Below, piece after piece: positions 8,962-17,758 of a stretch of DNA of 36,977 bases. Position numbers and translations under genes: made by a program. Numbering within the stretch: the first letter of the stretch is position 1; each line of letters begins with the position of its first letter. The notes below the pieces were generated by a model. It did not search any database, was not told where the DNA came from, and saw only the letters and a list, made by a program, of their open reading frames with translations. Origin of the DNA: Rhodospirillales bacterium (GTDB lineage: Bacteria; Pseudomonadota; Alphaproteobacteria; Rhodospirillales; Casp-alpha2); assembly GCA_017857825.1 (NCBI GenBank), contig JAFMCK010000004.1, positions 1 through 36,977 on the forward strand, given 5' to 3'.

Positions 8962-10985
8962 TTTCGGTCCGACAGGCCTGCTGGAAGCGAGTTGTCGTTT
9001 GCCGGCGCCGAAGTTCCGCGCTGAGGAGCGCTTGTTGCATCCGGCTGGATGGTCTCAAGTTTTTTTACGGCATCTTTTTTTGCATCTTCTATCGTCGCAA
9101 ACAGACGCGAGAAGAAACCAGGATCACTATCGCCTCCGCCGTCGGAGTTGCCTGGCAAAATTAAGTCGCGGGGCGGGAGTCCGGCGTGCGCAGACATCAT
9201 CACACTTTGCCATAGACGTGCAGGCATGCTGCCGCCGGTGACGCCCTTCATGGCTGCGCCATTATCGTTGCCGAGCCAAACGCCTGCGACATAATCCGCC
9301 GTATAGCCCATAAACCAGGCATCGCGATAATTCTGCGAGGTACCCGTTTTGCCGGCAGCGGGCCTGTCGAGTTTTGCGCCACGGCCTGTGCCACCATCAA
9401 TCACGCCTTTCATCATGGCGTTCATCGATGCGATGTAGTTAGGTGCGACAACTTGGCCGAGTCCGCTGCCGCTGCGGCGATAAATAATGGCGCCGCCGCC
9501 ATCGCGAATTTCTTCGATGCCAAAGGGAATAATGCCGTTGCCGCCGTTGGCGAACGCGGCATAAGCCGCCGTAATGTTGAGAAGTGTCGTCTCCGCCGTT
9601 CCCAAGGCAATCGAAGCATCGGGTTTGTCACCCGGGTCGAGGCCGAGTGCGCGGGCGGTTTTGGCGACCCGATCAATACCCGCCGCGAGCGCGATGCGCA
9701 CGGCAACGGTATTTATCGATTTTGCGAGCCCCTGCGCCATGGTGACGTCGCCGATGTATTTGTTGTCGAAGTTGCCGGGCGACCAGGCCCCGATCCTAAC
9801 CGGGGAGTCGCTAATGATATCGCTTGGAGTTATGCCGGACTCCAGGCCCGCTAAATAGACCACCGGCTTAAACGCAGAACCCGGTTGCCGGGAGGCCTGG
9901 GTCGCGCGATTGAATTGGCTGGCCCCGTAATCGCTGCCGCCAACCATGGCGCGCACCGCCCCGTCGAGGGACATCACAAGCACTGCGCCATCGCCCACAT
10001 TACGCCCCTTTGCGGGACCTTTAAGCGTTTGGATCAAGCTTTGCTCGGCATCGTACTGCACTGTTGGCGATAACGTTGTTTTCACGATCAAGTCGCGATC
10101 GCGGGCGCCGACGTAATCGCGCACTTGATCCAATACCCAATCAACAAAGTAAGGGGCGCGGCGGCCAGGGCGGATGTTGTTTGCGGCCATGGTCTTCATG
10201 TGCGCTGCCTTGGCGTCGTTTTCGCTCAAATACCCTGCGGCAACCATATTCGAGAGCACAACCTTGGTGCGCGCATCTGCGCGTTCGTCGCTGCTGTGCG
10301 GGTTGTAACGGCTGGGGGCCTTCAACAGGCCGGCCAACATCGCCGATTGCCAGATGCTGAGGTCAACTGCCGGTACGCCAAAATATTTACGTGCCGCTGC
10401 ATCGACGCCGTAGGTGCCGGCGCCCAAGTAAACCCGGTTTAGATAAAGTTCCAAGATTTGATCTTTGGAAAATCGATTTTCCAGCCAAAATGCCAGCATC
10501 ACCTCTTGGATTTTGCGCTTTATCGTGCGCTCTGGGCTCAGGAATAGATTCTTCGCGACCTGCTGAGTGATGGTGCTGCCGCCCTGCACGATGTAGCCGG
10601 CGCGAATATTGATGACCATGGCCCGCGCAAGACCAATCAAGTCGATGCCGAAGTGGTCATAGAAACGGCGATCCTCTGTTGCCAGCACCGCTTGCGGCAG
10701 CGATGGCGGAAGGTCTTTCAGCCGAACGGGGATGCCATAAAGATCGCCGGCGGCGGCAAGCTCGCTACCGTCACTCGCCATGATCCAAACCGTTGGGCGG
10801 CGCGAAGGGGCGAGGCTGTCTTCGACATCTGGCAGGTCCGTATAAAACCAACCCACGGCGAACAGGCCAAGGATAAACGCCCAAACGCCAAGGGTTGCCG
10901 TCCATTTGCCAAGACGGCGCAATGCCGACGGGCGCGGGGTGTCGGTTTTTGTTGTACGGGCACGTGTGCTTTTACGTTTGGCCAT
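8958..10985 (-). CDS. Penicillin-binding protein 1A-type bifunctional transglycosylase/transpeptidase
   Basis: GT51 motifs (ATEDRRFYDHFGID, GGSTITQQVAKNLFLSPERTIKRKIQE) and transpeptidase motifs (SRQPGSAFKP, SIN, KTGTSQNYRDAWFMGYT). Confidence 0.95.
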   Translation of the reverse strand: MAKRKSTRARTTKTDTPRPSALRRLGKWTATLGVWAFILGLFAVGWFYTDLPDVEDSLAPSRRPTVWIMASDGSELAAAGDLYGIPVRLKDLPPSLPQAVLATEDRRFYDHFGIDLIGLARAMVINIRAGYIVQGGSTITQQVAKNLFLSPERTIKRKIQEVMLAFWLENRFSKDQILELYLNRVYLGAGTYGVDAAARKYFGVPAVDLSIWQSAMLAGLLKAPSRYNPHSSDERADARTKVVLSNMVAAGYLSENDAKAAHMKTMAANNIRPGRRAPYFVDWVLDQVRDYVGARDRDLIVKTTLSPTVQYDAEQSLIQTLKGPAKGRNVGDGAVLVMSLDGAVRAMVGGSDYGASQFNRATQASRQPGSAFKPVVYLAGLESGITPSDIISDSPVRIGAWSPGNFDNKYIGDVTMAQGLAKSINTVAVRIALAAGIDRVAKTARALGLDPGDKPDASIALGTAETTLLNITAAYAAFANGGNGIIPFGIEEIRDGGGAIIYRRSGSGLGQVVAPNYIASMNAMMKGVIDGGTGRGAKLDRPAAGKTGTSQNYRDAWFMGYTADYVAGVWLGNDNGAAMKGVTGGSMPARLWQSVMMSAHAGLPPRDLILPGNSDGGGDSDPGFFSRLFATIEDAKKDAVKKLETIQPDATSAPQRGTSAPANDNSLPAGLSDRN

Positions 10986-11181
10986 GCTGCTTTATGCCCG
11001 GTGGGACGTTAGGATCGTGTTAATACGACAGGCATGTATTAAGGTAAAAATATGGAAGATTTTACACAAACCGTTCTTGGCCTCCCATGGAGAGATATTG
11101 GCGCGTCGACGCTTTTGACCACGATCATCCTGTTGGCCCGCTGGGGACCAAACGCACGATTACACCGGGCACATCATCACC

Positions 11182-11586
11182 ATGCCCAATGGGATGATTT
11201 TGCCCCACAACATCGTTAACTTGAACATCCGCAAGCATTACGTTTTTCATACCTTTGCCATTACGATTGATGCGCTCGATAAATTGCGACCCAAAGAAGA
11301 CTTAGCGTTTCTTTGTGACGAGATTGAGGCCGAATGGACGGCCTATGACGAAGAAGCGACGAAGTATTGGACCGGGGTCCGCCGTCATATGGCGCTTGAT
11401 ATCCGCAAGCCGGATCCGCAGGTGCGCATGCACACGACGGACCTTGCCCACGTCATGTTTGATATTCGACTGCTATGTCCGCGCGAGCAGGCGCTGTCTA
11501 TTGAGCAGCGCGTCACGACGCGGTTTCTTACGCGTGTCCAAAAGCGGATGGATGCGGCAGCCGTGACGAAATCAGACGCGCCATAG
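11182..11586 (+). CDS. MscS-like mechanosensitive channel C-terminal fragment (possibly truncated gene or remnant)
   Basis: MPNGMILPHNIVNLNIRKHYVFHTFAITID resembles the MscS beta-domain IPN...NL signature. The frame extends upstream in similar style (DQTHDYTGHIIT) but meets a stop at 11116-11118 and no channel transmembrane domain is present. Confidence 0.5.
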   Translation: MPNGMILPHNIVNLNIRKHYVFHTFAITIDALDKLRPKEDLAFLCDEIEAEWTAYDEEATKYWTGVRRHMALDIRKPDPQVRMHTTDLAHVMFDIRLLCPREQALSIEQRVTTRFLTRVQKRMDAAAVTKSDAP

Positions 11587-11604
11587 ACCAAACGCGCTGG
11601 CGCT

Positions 11605-13938
11605 TTAGCGATAAATATAGATCGGGCTGGTCCAGCAAAGCGTGCCGTCTTCCTGCGTCAAACGAATGAAGATCGGATTGTCACCCTCGGACTTTAGTTC
11701 AAGGCGTCTGGTAAGTGAAAATGTCCGATGTTTGTTTTCCGATGGCATCCGGAAGATTTTCAAATACCGCGGCAATACATCGCTTTGATCGAACACTTCG
11801 TCTTCAAAGCCAATTTCCTCAAGTGGCACGCCCGCTTTGACCAGCGGGGTTTCGATTTTCAGCGTGCCGGCGTAGGGATCTTTGACCCATACATCAAAGC
11901 CGCCGATGTTGCCGGTCGTGAGTGCGCGCCATGCAAGCTCGGTTTCCGAGACGATATCCAGGGTCTTGTCGCGATTAAAGAAGTTGATGGCTTTGGCTTC
12001 GATGATGGCATTGTCAGATAAATGCGCGGTACCGTCCCAAATTACCTGACGGAAACGACCGCGGTATTCAGCGCCTTCCCACATTACGCGTAAGCGGTTG
12101 CCGAGTTCTTCTTGAGTATAGGGTCGGACGGTCTCGATAAGGTCGAGACCGTTGAAAATGTCGACCCGTTCAATCGGGCTTGCGGCGTGAATGTCGATGT
12201 TAAAGTCAACCTCGCCGCTCGGCAGATGCACGATATCGCCCATCATCGCACTGTCAGATGTCTGGCTGTCTGTGGGGCCGTTCCGAGGGTCATCGTGATA
12301 CAGGGTGCCGGCTTCCGTGAAATTTGCCTTCACGTCGATCATCATGCGGCCGCCGTGCCCGCCGGTGGTGGCATAGTGACGGCGTCGACGCATGCTTTCC
12401 ATAATGGCGTCGCGGCTTAGTTCCGGTGCTAAAAAGCAGGTCAGCCCGCCGACGGCGCCGAACAACGACGCCCCCGGATAACTCGCGCCCGGGCGGCCTT
12501 TGTGGCCGTCGGAGTTGGCGACGATACCGATCCGATAGCCCATTTCAAAGGCATCTTGGACCAGCCATTCAAAAGTGCCCCAACTGGAATGCACTTCCAT
12601 TGATTTCTCGAACCGCCCGTCATGGGCCATTTTGACGTCGGCGTATCTGCCGCCGCAGTGCGCGTAGCCGACTACGTCCCATTCTTTATCGCGGGCGAGG
12701 GCTTCGAACAATTCGGCAGCCGAGTTGCAGTCGGTGCTGATGTCCGAGCGGTCCGCGACCAACGCGTGGGATGAACGCCGCAGCGTGCGGCCTTCATCCG
12801 GGAAGTAAATGTTTCGGTCACCGCCAAGCCCGGTGTTGCCGGACCATTCGTAGCCCGGGATCGCGATGAATTCACCGGTTATGTCATAATGCGCGCACAT
12901 ATCATCAAGTTCGGACCAGAACGGGGATGTGATCTGGAAATCGTTACCCTGGTGGCCGGTGGCATCGACGAATGCGAGATCGCGGGCGAAACGGAAATAT
13001 TCATCCGCGCTGCCGGTGCCGATGGTCTCTTCCGACTGACCGTGCAGGTCGCCCCAATAATGCTTGAGCGCCGGGGCATCGGCAAAGCGGATCGGGTTTG
13101 TGGTGGTCACGACATCGCCGTTTTCATCCAAGAATTCGATGCATGCATCGCCGGCAGCACTGCCGCTGAGCCCACTGACTTCGACGGCGCGGGTGCCGGG
13201 TTGGATGCTGACGCTGGCGGGCATGCCGTCAACCGGACCGTTGGCGCGCAGCTTGAACGTGCGATCACATTGATCAGACGGATTGCCCCATTTGTCTTCG
13301 CCCTTGAATTTGACGGAGAACGTTTCACCCACGGCGCGCAGGGTCGGTGCGACGGCGACATAGGTTTCAGGCGCGCCGGGTACGATGTGGATCGTCGGTT
13401 GGTTCGGCACCGGCTGGTAGCAATAGGTGGCGATCGGATCAATCAGGGTGTGGAATTCGTAGCTTTCTTCGCAGAACGTTTGCAATCGCATGCCGGGCGA
13501 GCCTTGCGACGTGTCGCCAAGCTTGACGGTGATGGTATCGCCTTCACGTAGAAAGCCGCGTACGACCTTGATGTATAACGCACGGTCCCACGGGCGGACG
13601 TTGCCCTTTGGATCGTAGTGATATTGCAGCACGGCATCGTTGGAGGCGGTAATCGTGGTGAAGTTCGGACCGGTCGGGTTCTCGAACTGGGGGCGTGTTT
13701 GATCGCTGGCGAAACGGAAGCAAATGCGGATCGAACCGGAATCGTCGATCCCGAATTTACCGGCGGTGTAAACGAGGGTGAAGGTTTGATAGCTGCCGGC
13801 TTCGAAATCACCGGTTGGACTTAATGCGACCGTGCCGACCTCGTGCATAGGAACGGTGGCATCGATAGGTGTGCTGACCAGGCCGCCGGCCGGCGCGCCT
13901 GCTGCATCGTCCGGGCTGCCAAGCGGTTGCTCCGACAT
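11605..13938 (-). CDS. DUF3604 domain-containing protein
   Basis: 777 aa; ALKHYWGDLHGQSEETIGTGSADEYFRFARDLAFVDATGHQGNDFQIT...FIAIPGYEWSGNTGLGGDRNIYF...VANSDGHKGRPG is characteristic of DUF3604. Confidence 0.85.
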   Translation of the reverse strand: MSEQPLGSPDDAAGAPAGGLVSTPIDATVPMHEVGTVALSPTGDFEAGSYQTFTLVYTAGKFGIDDSGSIRICFRFASDQTRPQFENPTGPNFTTITASNDAVLQYHYDPKGNVRPWDRALYIKVVRGFLREGDTITVKLGDTSQGSPGMRLQTFCEESYEFHTLIDPIATYCYQPVPNQPTIHIVPGAPETYVAVAPTLRAVGETFSVKFKGEDKWGNPSDQCDRTFKLRANGPVDGMPASVSIQPGTRAVEVSGLSGSAAGDACIEFLDENGDVVTTTNPIRFADAPALKHYWGDLHGQSEETIGTGSADEYFRFARDLAFVDATGHQGNDFQITSPFWSELDDMCAHYDITGEFIAIPGYEWSGNTGLGGDRNIYFPDEGRTLRRSSHALVADRSDISTDCNSAAELFEALARDKEWDVVGYAHCGGRYADVKMAHDGRFEKSMEVHSSWGTFEWLVQDAFEMGYRIGIVANSDGHKGRPGASYPGASLFGAVGGLTCFLAPELSRDAIMESMRRRRHYATTGGHGGRMMIDVKANFTEAGTLYHDDPRNGPTDSQTSDSAMMGDIVHLPSGEVDFNIDIHAASPIERVDIFNGLDLIETVRPYTQEELGNRLRVMWEGAEYRGRFRQVIWDGTAHLSDNAIIEAKAINFFNRDKTLDIVSETELAWRALTTGNIGGFDVWVKDPYAGTLKIETPLVKAGVPLEEIGFEDEVFDQSDVLPRYLKIFRMPSENKHRTFSLTRRLELKSEGDNPIFIRLTQEDGTLCWTSPIYIYR

Positions 13939-14070
13939 AGCTGATATCTCTCCAAAATCGCCGACCGTTTATGGCCGATCCCCTCATCATCAGCTATACG
14001 TTACGGCGGCGCTTATCCCCAATCAAGCGAGGGGTTTTCAAGGTTCATGACCGGAACTCATGCTTTTTGC

Positions 14071-14577
14071 CTAATGATTTGGATGTTGCATGGTCGGCAT
14101 GGCATCGCCGCGGTTCAAAACCCCAACGTCGAGCGTTTTTGTATGGCCGGTTTCGAATGTGAAGGTCATTTCAATGTGCGAAGCACTTTTGGCGCCGACT
14201 GTCGGACCAATCAGCATCAAATGCAGGCCGTTTGGTTCAAACGTCACCATCTCACCGGCCGGAATATCAATCGTCGACAATGCGCGCATTTTTGAAACGC
14301 CGCCTTCAAGATAGCTCTCATGAATTTCAACGCGCTCAAACATGGGGCTGGAAACGCGAGTTAAGCGCTGCAACTGATCCGACTGATTGTGTAGCGTCAC
14401 ATAGCCCGCCATGACGCGCGCCGTCGGCGGCGCTGCGCGCACCCATGGTGCCATGATCATGACCGCGTCGTCTGACATATCGTGCGTGTGCTTTGCCGGG
14501 TCGGCGTTCGTCGGTATCGCGAAGACAAAAAGGCTGATCACTGCAAATGCGCGCAATAAGGTTGATGGTCCGGACAT
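14071..14577 (-). CDS. Periplasmic PCu(A)C copper chaperone
   Basis: Signal-peptide-like N-terminus; APWVRAAPPTARVMAGYVTLHNQ, VEIHESYLEGGVSKM and PNGLHLMLIG give the H...M / H-x-M copper-binding layout of the family. Confidence 0.85.
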   Translation of the reverse strand: MSGPSTLLRAFAVISLFVFAIPTNADPAKHTHDMSDDAVMIMAPWVRAAPPTARVMAGYVTLHNQSDQLQRLTRVSSPMFERVEIHESYLEGGVSKMRALSTIDIPAGEMVTFEPNGLHLMLIGPTVGAKSASHIEMTFTFETGHTKTLDVGVLNRGDAMPTMQHPNH

Positions 14578-14855
14578 GATGGGAACTCCTGGTGATGAAT
14601 TGCGCGCACACTAAGCCTGAGACGGGGTTGGGTCCAGCATTGCGGTGGGGTGTCATTTTGAGGGATTTTCTGAGCATTTGATTGACTTTTGGCCGAAATT
14701 AACGCATCATGAAACAACGAGATACATTTGATGCGTGTTACCTAAAATTATGCGGACTACCGCTTAGCTTAGTTATCCCCTGAGAATGTTATCGTTAACA
14801 TGCGTTTGGCTACACGGTGTGGCGCGGCGCAACCAATTGTCAGAGGAATATCGAC

Positions 14856-15065
14856 ATGGCTAAAGGTACCGTGAAGTGGTTCAACACCACCAAAGGTTAT
14901 GGTTTTATTGAGCCGGAAGACGGCTCCAAGGATGCATTCGTTCACATTTCGGCTGTTGAGCGTGCGGGCATGAATTCGCTGCGCGAAGGCCAGAAGGTGT
15001 CTTACGAACTGCAAGAAGGCCGCAACGGTAAGTCGTCCGCCGAGGATCTCGTCGCGCTCGACTAA
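14856..15065 (+). CDS. Cold-shock domain protein (CspA family)
   Basis: MAKGTVKWFNTTKGYGFIEPEDGSKDAFVHISAVERAGMNSLREGQKVSYELQEGRNGKSSAEDL; ATG at 14856. Confidence 0.96.
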   Translation: MAKGTVKWFNTTKGYGFIEPEDGSKDAFVHISAVERAGMNSLREGQKVSYELQEGRNGKSSAEDLVALD

Positions 15066-15087
15066 CACCGCAATGCGCTTTTAAAGG

Positions 15088-15124
15088 AAACCGCCGTCGG
15101 CATCGTTCGATGGCGGTTTTTCTT
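15088..15124 (+). terminator. Rho-independent terminator of the cold-shock gene
   Basis: AAACCGCC...GGCGGTTT hairpin followed by TTTTCTTT just after the csp stop. Confidence 0.75.
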
Positions 15125-15179
15125 TCTGCGCATGGTTTTGATTGCGCTATAGACCACGTTGCGGTTTGTGCGCTTGGGA

Positions 15180-16058
15180 TTATTGGTGCGACGCATCCAG
15201 GATTATCGGTAGCAACGCATTTGGGAAGCGGCGTTCCAAGGTGACCGCGTAGAAAGTTTCAAACACCCCCTTTAAGGGGTAAGCCTCTATCAACTGTCCA
15301 CTCGACAGCTCGTCCTGCACGACAACCGGCGGCAACACGGCGATACCGATATCTTCACGTGCGAGCAAGCGCATCATGGCCATATCGTCTGCTTCTGCGA
15401 CGACGTTTGGCCTCACACCCAGCCTTTGGATCAGTGCGTCAAAGCCGGTTCGTATTGAGCCGTGCGTTGTCGGAAGTATCAGCGGATGCTGGCTGAGCAC
15501 CTCTTTGAGCGAGCCTTTTTTGCCCAGGCGCTTCGGCGTGCCAATGACGCTGACTTGCTGTTCAGAAAGGCGGTGTGATCTGAACGTTGCGGCATGGCCA
15601 CTGCCTGTGGCCGTGTTCAACAACACGACATCGAGCGCAAGCGCCTCCAATTCTTCAAGCAGGTCTTTTGGGCTGCCGGATCTTAGAACAATGCTCGCAT
15701 TGCTCTGTTCCAGAACGGGGCGCAGCAGACCAATCTGAAAGTTCCTGGACAACGTTGCCATTGCGCCGACCCGAAGCACGGGGCGGGTCGCGATATTTCC
15801 TGCCAGGGTGCCAACAAGTTCGTCGCCCGCCGCAAAGATTGCATCCGCATGATCGAGTGCGATCCGGCCCGCTTCGGTTAAATGCAGTCGCCGCCCTTTG
15901 CGGTCAAATAACGAATGGCCGAGCTGTTCTTCAAGTTTGCGGATCTGCACCGACAGTGCCGACTGTGAGATATTTAATTGATCTGCAGCATGCGTCAGAT
16001 TTCCATCATGCGCGACCGCCCAAAAATACCGAAGATGCTTAAAATTGATCTGTACCAT
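15180..16058 (-). CDS. LysR-family transcriptional regulator
   Basis: MVQINFKHLRYFWAVAHDGNLTHAADQLNISQSALSVQIRKLEEQLGHSLFDRKGRRLHLTEAG is a LysR winged helix-turn-helix. Confidence 0.92.
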   Translation of the reverse strand: MVQINFKHLRYFWAVAHDGNLTHAADQLNISQSALSVQIRKLEEQLGHSLFDRKGRRLHLTEAGRIALDHADAIFAAGDELVGTLAGNIATRPVLRVGAMATLSRNFQIGLLRPVLEQSNASIVLRSGSPKDLLEELEALALDVVLLNTATGSGHAATFRSHRLSEQQVSVIGTPKRLGKKGSLKEVLSQHPLILPTTHGSIRTGFDALIQRLGVRPNVVAEADDMAMMRLLAREDIGIAVLPPVVVQDELSSGQLIEAYPLKGVFETFYAVTLERRFPNALLPIILDASHQ

Positions 16059-16177
16059 TGTTCATAAAAATAGAATATTTTATTTCTAATAATCAATTTT
16101 TATTATTTAAATAATGTCACGCGCCCCGCACCTTAGCGTATTAATCGTCAACGGGATTTAGAACGGTCGTATCGGCG

Positions 16178-16771
16178 ATGGACATCATCAGGTTTAGTGA
16201 GCTAACAGAAAGTACCTGGAAGAATGGAGGCGGGATTACCCGCGAAATCGCCTGCGCGACCCTCGGCGAAAACCGAATATGGCGGTTAAGTATGGCAGAT
16301 GTCACATGTGATGGGCCATTTTCCGCGTTCGCTGAATATGTTCGGATTCTCACAGTCGTGAAAGGTCAGGGCATGGTGTTGCAGAATGACGGTGGCAACA
16401 TTGATGCGGATCTTTGGCATCCTGTCCAGTTCAGCGGTGCTTTGAACGTAAATGCGCAGCTAAAATCGGGCCCCTCAACCAATTTAAACCTCATGTTTAA
16501 TCCGGCGTATTGCACCGGGGATGTCACGGCGCTCCATGGCCCGTGCAATAGGTCATTGGCCTTGGCCGAACAGCGCCTATTTGCCGTGCATAGCTTGGCG
16601 GGCGCCTTGGGGGTGAATGGGTGTTCGCCGCTTTTGCCGGGCGATACGGCGATCATCACTTCGGATGTTGGCCAGGTGGACTTGGCCGATGGCGACGCAG
16701 CACTGTTGATCCAAATAGATTTAAGCCGTCACGTCAGTTCCAATTCCGTGGTCTTCACCGCACGCCTTTAG
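16178..16771 (+). CDS. HutD-family (HutD/Ves) cupin-like protein
   Basis: IIRFSELTESTWKNGGGITREIA...ENRIWRLSMADVTCDGPFSAFAEYVRILTVVKGQGMVL matches the HutD/Ves N-terminal signature. Confidence 0.82.
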   Translation: MDIIRFSELTESTWKNGGGITREIACATLGENRIWRLSMADVTCDGPFSAFAEYVRILTVVKGQGMVLQNDGGNIDADLWHPVQFSGALNVNAQLKSGPSTNLNLMFNPAYCTGDVTALHGPCNRSLALAEQRLFAVHSLAGALGVNGCSPLLPGDTAIITSDVGQVDLADGDAALLIQIDLSRHVSSNSVVFTARL

Positions 16772-17472
16772 CCGCGCGCCGGTGGTGCCGTGTCTGCATA
16801 GGCCGAAGAGTCGTATGACTCCGTATCCATCAGCGCATCCAGCCAGTAACCGGAACTGATGACCTCAATCTGCATCGCATCGTCACTCAGCGGATGCGTG
16901 TTGACAATCCACACCACTTCGCTGGCATTCGGAAAAGACGTTCCGACAAGTTCGTCATGATATAAGCGATGCAGGGCCGCTCGGTCATCCATGCCGTCGG
17001 CCAGCAGACGAGCCAGAAATGACTCGTTCAGTGCTGGCGTCAAAAGTGCTTTGGAGCGGGCGTCGTTGGCGGTGACGCTTAAGACAACACGAACTGCATC
17101 GGGCTTCGGGAACGAGCCCGGAAAAGCGGCATAGAGCAAACTGCCGGCGTTGAACATCCGCTCGTGCAGCGATGAGTCTGCATATTCTTCCCATAGCTTT
17201 TCATCAAGCATCTCCGTTGCGGCATTCCGCATCTGCCCGTCGCGAAGAATATCGGACATATCGTGTTTCAACACATGATAAGCCGCGTCCGCAGGTTTGT
17301 GATCCTGCAAAGACATCAGGCACATTTCGCGCTTTTCGTCGTCGCTCAATCCAGACTGATCGCCATATTCCAGGGCGTCGAGGAGGGTTGTATACTGTTC
17401 GGCTGTGCGGGCGCCCTCTATTTCAAGAATGTTCGAGAAACTGAGCACCTGAACATGAAAAGAATTTCCCAA
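16768..17472 (-). CDS. Hypothetical protein (234 aa)
   Basis: Long ORF with plausible amino-acid composition; no family recognised. Convergent with hutD, stops overlapping by a few bases. Confidence 0.6.
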   Translation of the reverse strand: MGNSFHVQVLSFSNILEIEGARTAEQYTTLLDALEYGDQSGLSDDEKREMCLMSLQDHKPADAAYHVLKHDMSDILRDGQMRNAATEMLDEKLWEEYADSSLHERMFNAGSLLYAAFPGSFPKPDAVRVVLSVTANDARSKALLTPALNESFLARLLADGMDDRAALHRLYHDELVGTSFPNASEVVWIVNTHPLSDDAMQIEVISSGYWLDALMDTESYDSSAYADTAPPARG

Positions 17473-17525
17473 TCACTTGGACCTTCAAAGAAGAAATAAG
17501 TTGTACGAATGCATCAGGGCGAAAT

Positions 17526-17602
17526 TGGTGGGCCCGGCAGGACTCGAACCTGCAACCAGACGGTTATGAGCCGTCGGCTCTAACCAGTTGAGCTACAGGC
17601 CC
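17526..17602 (-). tRNA. tRNA with CAT anticodon (elongator Met or Ile2; not resolved)
   Basis: Reverse complement GGGCCTGTAGCTCAACTGGTTAGAGCCGACGGCTCATAACCGTCTGGTTGCAGGTTCGAGTCCTGCCGGGCCCACCA folds as a cloverleaf: 7 bp acceptor stem, anticodon loop CTCATAA, T-loop GGTTCGAGTCC, encoded CCA. Confidence 0.95.
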
Positions 17603-17703
17603 ACCGTGTCGGCACGTATGCGGACCGGGAACAGATACCCAACCGACTGCCTTATGTCACGCGCTTCTATGCTGAATGCAGCCTGGCAGTCACATGTGGA
17701 TAC

Positions 17704-17730
17704 GAAAAAAGGAGATGCCCCGGCATCTCC
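17704..17730 (-). terminator. Rho-independent terminator downstream of rpoD
   Basis: On the minus strand GGAGATGCCGGGGCATCTCC followed by TTTTTT. Confidence 0.85.
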
Positions 17731-17758
17731 TTTTCCAAATTCGGTCGTGACGAGAAGA

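Noticed and set aside
12889-13551. 220-aa plus-strand ORF
   Set aside because: Antisense to the DUF3604 gene, with no recognisable domain.
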